Source: 4484-232 sp964486555
GTDB taxonomy: Bacteria; Thermotogota; Thermotogae; Thermotogales; Thermotogaceae
NCBI GenBank assembly: GCA_964486555.1
Contig: CAZANP010000040.1
Coordinates: forward strand, 1 to 16,946
Reading direction: 5' to 3'
Length of the DNA: 16,946 bases
Part shown: piece after piece, positions 13,783 to 16,946 of the stretch
Layout of the letters: the number at the start of each line of letters is the position of its first letter
How positions within the stretch are numbered: the stretch's first letter is position 1
Program-made: the position numbers and the translations under genes
Notes under the pieces: generated by a model
Database searches by the model: none
What the model was told of the DNA's origin: nothing
What the model saw: only the letters and a program-made list of their open reading frames with translations

Positions 13783-15936
13783 ATGAAAAAAGCCAGGTTC
13801 CTCCTTTTAATTGTAGTTTCATGCTTTTCAATTTTATTAACGTCCTGTATCTCTAAAATCTCTCCCAATTTCAATAAACCACCTGAGGGGGAAGTCCTCT
13901 TAAAAGCTGATATCTCACAGGTTTTATCGAATACAAACTTTTCACCCAAAATCGATGAATTGAAAGCAGAAAACATAGAGTGGTATGTGATATACGAAAA
14001 TGTGACAAAAGGAGATGGCATACAATATGAAACGATTGACTCAACAGAGGTGGAATTGATACTCGAGAAAAGCAGCATATACGTTATTGGCTTAGCGAAG
14101 AAAAATGATCAGGGTTGGATAGAAATGATAGGAGTATTGGGAGATCCCTACTTGGGTGTCACGTGTATACCTGTCAGTGATGACGCAACTGAAGTTATAG
14201 ATCTTGGAAGATTGATTGAAGATGAAGGGATCCTTAGATCTGAAACGGTGTCGCCTGATGAATTCTCGAGGATGCTGGGATACTCGAAGGATATGATACA
14301 GGAGTTTGGTAAATCCGATATAACTTTCAAGAACTTTTTGAATCCCGATATAAACAGAAACGGTGTTATAGACAACTCAGAGAATTTAACATGGTGGATT
14401 ACTAGCCTGTACGATTTCAAAATAGATGAAAGTGCTGCAGAACCTGTTTTTGAATCCTTCAGATACGTCTTCTGGATAAATAGGGATTATGTTTTAAACA
14501 CATATGGTGAGGATTTCGCGGTAAATTCAATAAACAGTGAGATTCTTAATAACGATAAAGACATAGCTACACTCACAAATCTTGATACGGGAGAGTATTT
14601 AAAACCCTCTTTCGTGCACGTGGAGTTCGACGATTATTACCAATGGTACTTCGATAGTTCCTCACCAAAGAATGGCACTTATAGACTGGATGCAATGGGG
14701 TCAGAGACTAGGAATACATATAGTTTCTATTTTGAGGATCTATGCTTTTTTGATCCAACAAAAGATTTCGAGGGATTGATCACCCCTATTTATAAATCGG
14801 AAGTCTACTCTGATGGAAAAATCAAAAATCTTAGTTGGGACTGGAAGATACACACAACCACGGGTATGAAAGACGTTTCGGAAGATATCGTCAGATTACT
14901 TTCTAACAGAATGGGATATTTCATGTGGTTCTATTTTGCAACAAAGGCACAATTCTTTAATGGAGAAGTAGGACCAGATACGTTTGAACTCTTCATACCT
15001 GAAGAGGTTGTGGATAACCCCTATGAGGACCAAACGGTTAACTTGGAATCATCCGATTATTGGGTCCAGCCATCTCCATGGGATGCAATGGAGGTAAGAG
15101 GGGATTACCTAATGGTTGGAAATACGGATGTTGCCTTTCACATAAAGTACGAATACTTAGAAACTCCTCATGATTTTGACCCAGGCCATAAGGGCGATCC
15201 ACCAACCTCAGAAAATCTAAACGGTATATGGTACAATCTCTGCTACCATAGTCAAAATTGGAATAAGAATCACACAACACTCGATGAAGGGGACAAATGG
15301 GCGTGTATTTCCTTTGATGCCAGTAGCGGTAGATTCGAAGCATCGTGGTTATTCCCGTTCAATCGAACAGATTTTGATTCACGTGTTGCTCTAGTAGGAA
15401 CGTTTGAAATAAGCAGAGAAGATCCCCATGTAATTGTTCTGAATCCAGAACGTGGTGAACCGATATATATGTACATAGAAGTACATGACACATATTTTGA
15501 GGCAATGGTATCGGAATCCACACCTACAGAGATCAACAGAGAATCGGAAGATTATGTAATATATTCAAAGTACGGGAATGAAGTCTTTCTACAGGATTTC
15601 CATTCCCCGAACTCTCCAAAGGATTTTGAAGGAACGTGGGTGTATGATGGTGATCAACCTCCTATAGGGATACCCGCCAAAATAAAAATTCAGAATGTGG
15701 AGATAGAAGACGAAGATGGAAATGGATACTACGATGGTTCGATATATCTGTATACTCATGTTGAAGATATCACCCCCTACGCTACAGGAATCTTCAGAGT
15801 AGATGTGAACGATTACTCGAGGATTCAGATAGAGATACCAGGAAGCGAAACCGTGGAAGTGCAAGCATTTATGGCGGATAATATCATGAAGGTTTGTGGT
15901 GAGGGAAGTACATATTTGTATAGGCGATCTGATTGA
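13783..15936 (+). CDS. Large lipoprotein of unknown function with an EF-hand-type loop and two lipocalin-like C-terminal segments
   Basis: I do not recognise this 717-residue protein. Residues 1-21 are a lipoprotein signal (MKKARFLLLIVVSCFSILLT), with lipobox LTSC and Cys22 as the predicted lipidated residue, so it should sit on a membrane facing outward. DINRNGVIDNSE (189-200) matches the 12-position EF-hand/dockerin-type calcium loop at every key position. Residues about 478-596 (starting NLNGIWY) and 614-715 (starting DFEGTWV and ending YLYRR) look like two lipocalin-like beta domains; this is inferred from pattern only. It is rich in Asp, Tyr and Trp, and the DNA looks more AT-rich than its neighbours by eye. 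It may form an operon with the amidase gene 26 bp downstream. No enzyme motif was seen. Confidence 0.85.
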   Translation: MKKARFLLLIVVSCFSILLTSCISKISPNFNKPPEGEVLLKADISQVLSNTNFSPKIDELKAENIEWYVIYENVTKGDGIQYETIDSTEVELILEKSSIYVIGLAKKNDQGWIEMIGVLGDPYLGVTCIPVSDDATEVIDLGRLIEDEGILRSETVSPDEFSRMLGYSKDMIQEFGKSDITFKNFLNPDINRNGVIDNSENLTWWITSLYDFKIDESAAEPVFESFRYVFWINRDYVLNTYGEDFAVNSINSEILNNDKDIATLTNLDTGEYLKPSFVHVEFDDYYQWYFDSSSPKNGTYRLDAMGSETRNTYSFYFEDLCFFDPTKDFEGLITPIYKSEVYSDGKIKNLSWDWKIHTTTGMKDVSEDIVRLLSNRMGYFMWFYFATKAQFFNGEVGPDTFELFIPEEVVDNPYEDQTVNLESSDYWVQPSPWDAMEVRGDYLMVGNTDVAFHIKYEYLETPHDFDPGHKGDPPTSENLNGIWYNLCYHSQNWNKNHTTLDEGDKWACISFDASSGRFEASWLFPFNRTDFDSRVALVGTFEISREDPHVIVLNPERGEPIYMYIEVHDTYFEAMVSESTPTEINRESEDYVIYSKYGNEVFLQDFHSPNSPKDFEGTWVYDGDQPPIGIPAKIKIQNVEIEDEDGNGYYDGSIYLYTHVEDITPYATGIFRVDVNDYSRIQIEIPGSETVEVQAFMADNIMKVCGEGSTYLYRRSD

Positions 15937-15962
15937 AAAAATTCTGATGCGAGGGTGAAAGA

Positions 15963-16847
15963 ATGAAGATAATAACGCCCGAAAAACATATCTATGCATT
16001 CTCCGAGAAGATGGAACCGGTTGTGGAGGTGGACCCAGAGGAAATCATAATGTTCGAAACCATGGACGCCCTGGGAAACCAGATTGAAAGTGAAGACACG
16101 TTAATAACATCGCTGGATTTTTCGAGGGTGAATCCTGCAACTGGGCCTGTTTTCGTGAAGGGAGCTGGACCTGGAGACACTCTGAAAGTGAAAATCCTGG
16201 ATGTGGAGCTTCCAGAAAAAGGTATCATAATAACCGGGAAAGATATGGGAGTTCTTGGTGATGAGCTGGAAAGTTACAAGGTTAAGATATTGAAGATAAA
16301 GAACAAGGAAGTTTTCTTCAACAACGTGAGGATCCCCATAAGTCCCATGATAGGTGTTATAGGGGTTGCACCAGAGAAGGGAAGTTTTTCGACGGGAACC
16401 GCTCACAAGCATGGAGGCAACATGGATACCAAAGAGATAGGAGAGGGAGCGATCATTTACCTTCCAGTGTTTCAAGAAGGCGCGCTTTTGGCTATAGGTG
16501 ATGTTCATGCAGTCATGGGTGATGGGGAAGTTTGTGTATCTGCGTGTGAAATCAGATCAAAAGTTTTGGTGAGAGTGGAAGTTATAAAATCTAAAAAGCT
16601 CGAATGGCCGATTGTAGAGACGCGCGATGGATACTACATCGTAGTTTCTCTTCCAAATGTGGAAGAGGCTCTAAAAGTTGCCACGAGAGAAGCTGTGCTG
16701 CTGCTCAAAGAGAAGCTGAACCTGTCCTTTGAGGAGGCTTACATGCTAGCGAGCCTATCAGTCGATATAAGGATAAGTCAGCTGGTCGATCCCAACAAAA
16801 CAGCGAAAGCGTTTATCCCAAGAAGTATTTTAAATACAATTGTTTGA
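15963..16847 (+). CDS. Acetamidase/formamidase (FmdA/AmdA family)
   Basis: This 294-residue protein belongs to the family that hydrolyses formamide or short-chain amides to the acid and ammonia. Signature parts are FETMDA (31-36), VNPATGPVFV (56-65), MIGVIGVAPEKG (129-140), HKHGGNMD (148-155) and GDVHAVMGDGEV (179-190); the His and Asp residues in the last two are likely metal or substrate ligands. Length is close to the short bacterial and archaeal forms. There is no signal peptide, so it is cytosolic. A similar protein is known from Thermotoga maritima. GAGGGTGA lies just before the ATG. The natural substrate is unknown. The TGA abuts the stop codon of the convergent gene at the window end. 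Confidence 0.93.
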   Translation: MKIITPEKHIYAFSEKMEPVVEVDPEEIIMFETMDALGNQIESEDTLITSLDFSRVNPATGPVFVKGAGPGDTLKVKILDVELPEKGIIITGKDMGVLGDELESYKVKILKIKNKEVFFNNVRIPISPMIGVIGVAPEKGSFSTGTAHKHGGNMDTKEIGEGAIIYLPVFQEGALLAIGDVHAVMGDGEVCVSACEIRSKVLVRVEVIKSKKLEWPIVETRDGYYIVVSLPNVEEALKVATREAVLLLKEKLNLSFEEAYMLASLSVDIRISQLVDPNKTAKAFIPRSILNTIV

Positions 16848-16946
16848 TCATTCCTTCTCTTTCTTCAGCTCTTCTGCCATTTCATCGACTTCTTCCGCAC
16901 CCTTTCTCAAGTATTCGTCTTCATCTCCTGTTAGTATCTGCAAAAG
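16848..16946 (-). CDS. 3' end of an unrecognised minus-strand gene
   Basis: Reading the minus strand from the window end gives 32 residues, ending with TGA at 16848-16850. The visible C-terminus, LLQILTGDEDEYLRKGAEEV followed by DEMAEELKKEKE, is highly charged and probably helical. The gene continues beyond the window, so no family can be named. The frame is open throughout, the codons resemble those of the neighbours, and the stop abuts the amidase stop as at other convergent junctions here, which all favour a real gene. With only 32 residues the call stays tentative. Confidence 0.65.
   Translation of the reverse strand, partial: LLQILTGDEDEYLRKGAEEVDEMAEELKKEKE

Overview
The window looks like a chromosomal segment from the bacterial order Thermotogales, most likely Thermotoga or a close relative. 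The inference rests on three things: Lys/Glu/Arg-rich proteins, very tight gene packing with ATGA overlaps, and a MEMO-murJ-flgM-flgN-flgK-flgL-fliW neighbourhood that I recall from Thermotoga genomes. No phage, transposase, CRISPR, tRNA or rRNA was seen. The order of the parts is known only up to a 100-N assembly gap at 13609-13708.

Layout. Positions 1-579 hold the 3' part of a MEMO-like gene. It converges on, and overlaps by 14 bp, murJ (lipid II flippase, minus strand). Divergent from murJ is a late flagellar operon, 2071-6812: flgM (anti-sigma-28), flgN (chaperone), flgK and flgL (hook-filament junction) and fliW (assembly factor). A candidate -10 box overlaps the fliW stop codon. It is followed by a GC-rich cobalamin riboswitch (about 6838-6993) with a hairpin-containing expression platform (6990-7050). 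The riboswitch leads a three-gene ABC importer, btuF-btuC-btuD (7059-9689), so the cargo is most likely vitamin B12 or another corrinoid rather than ferric siderophore. btuD converges with a 16-bp overlap on a minus-strand diguanylate cyclase (9674-10570).

Divergent from the cyclase is a second flagellar cluster, flgB-flgC-fliE (10670-11762; proximal rod and MS-ring/rod adaptor). It abuts, with no spacer, the convergent hflK-hflC pair (minus strand), membrane SPFH proteins that in other bacteria control the FtsH protease. Upstream of hflK lies the N gap. Beyond it are a 22-bp perfect palindrome, a 717-residue lipoprotein of unknown function with one complete EF-hand-type loop and two lipocalin-like C-terminal segments, and an acetamidase/formamidase family gene in the same direction. 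The last 99 bases hold the 3' end of an unrecognised minus-strand gene.

Functional reading. Two flagellar blocks flank the corrinoid importer and a c-di-GMP synthase, a second messenger often tied to motility. FlgM, FlgN, FlgK, FlgL and FliW act at the stage when rod-hook export gives way to filament export; FlgB, FlgC and FliE act at the start of rod assembly. The least explained parts are the large lipoprotein with its palindromic leader beside the gap, the logic of the riboswitch expression platform, and the oversized central region of FlgK.
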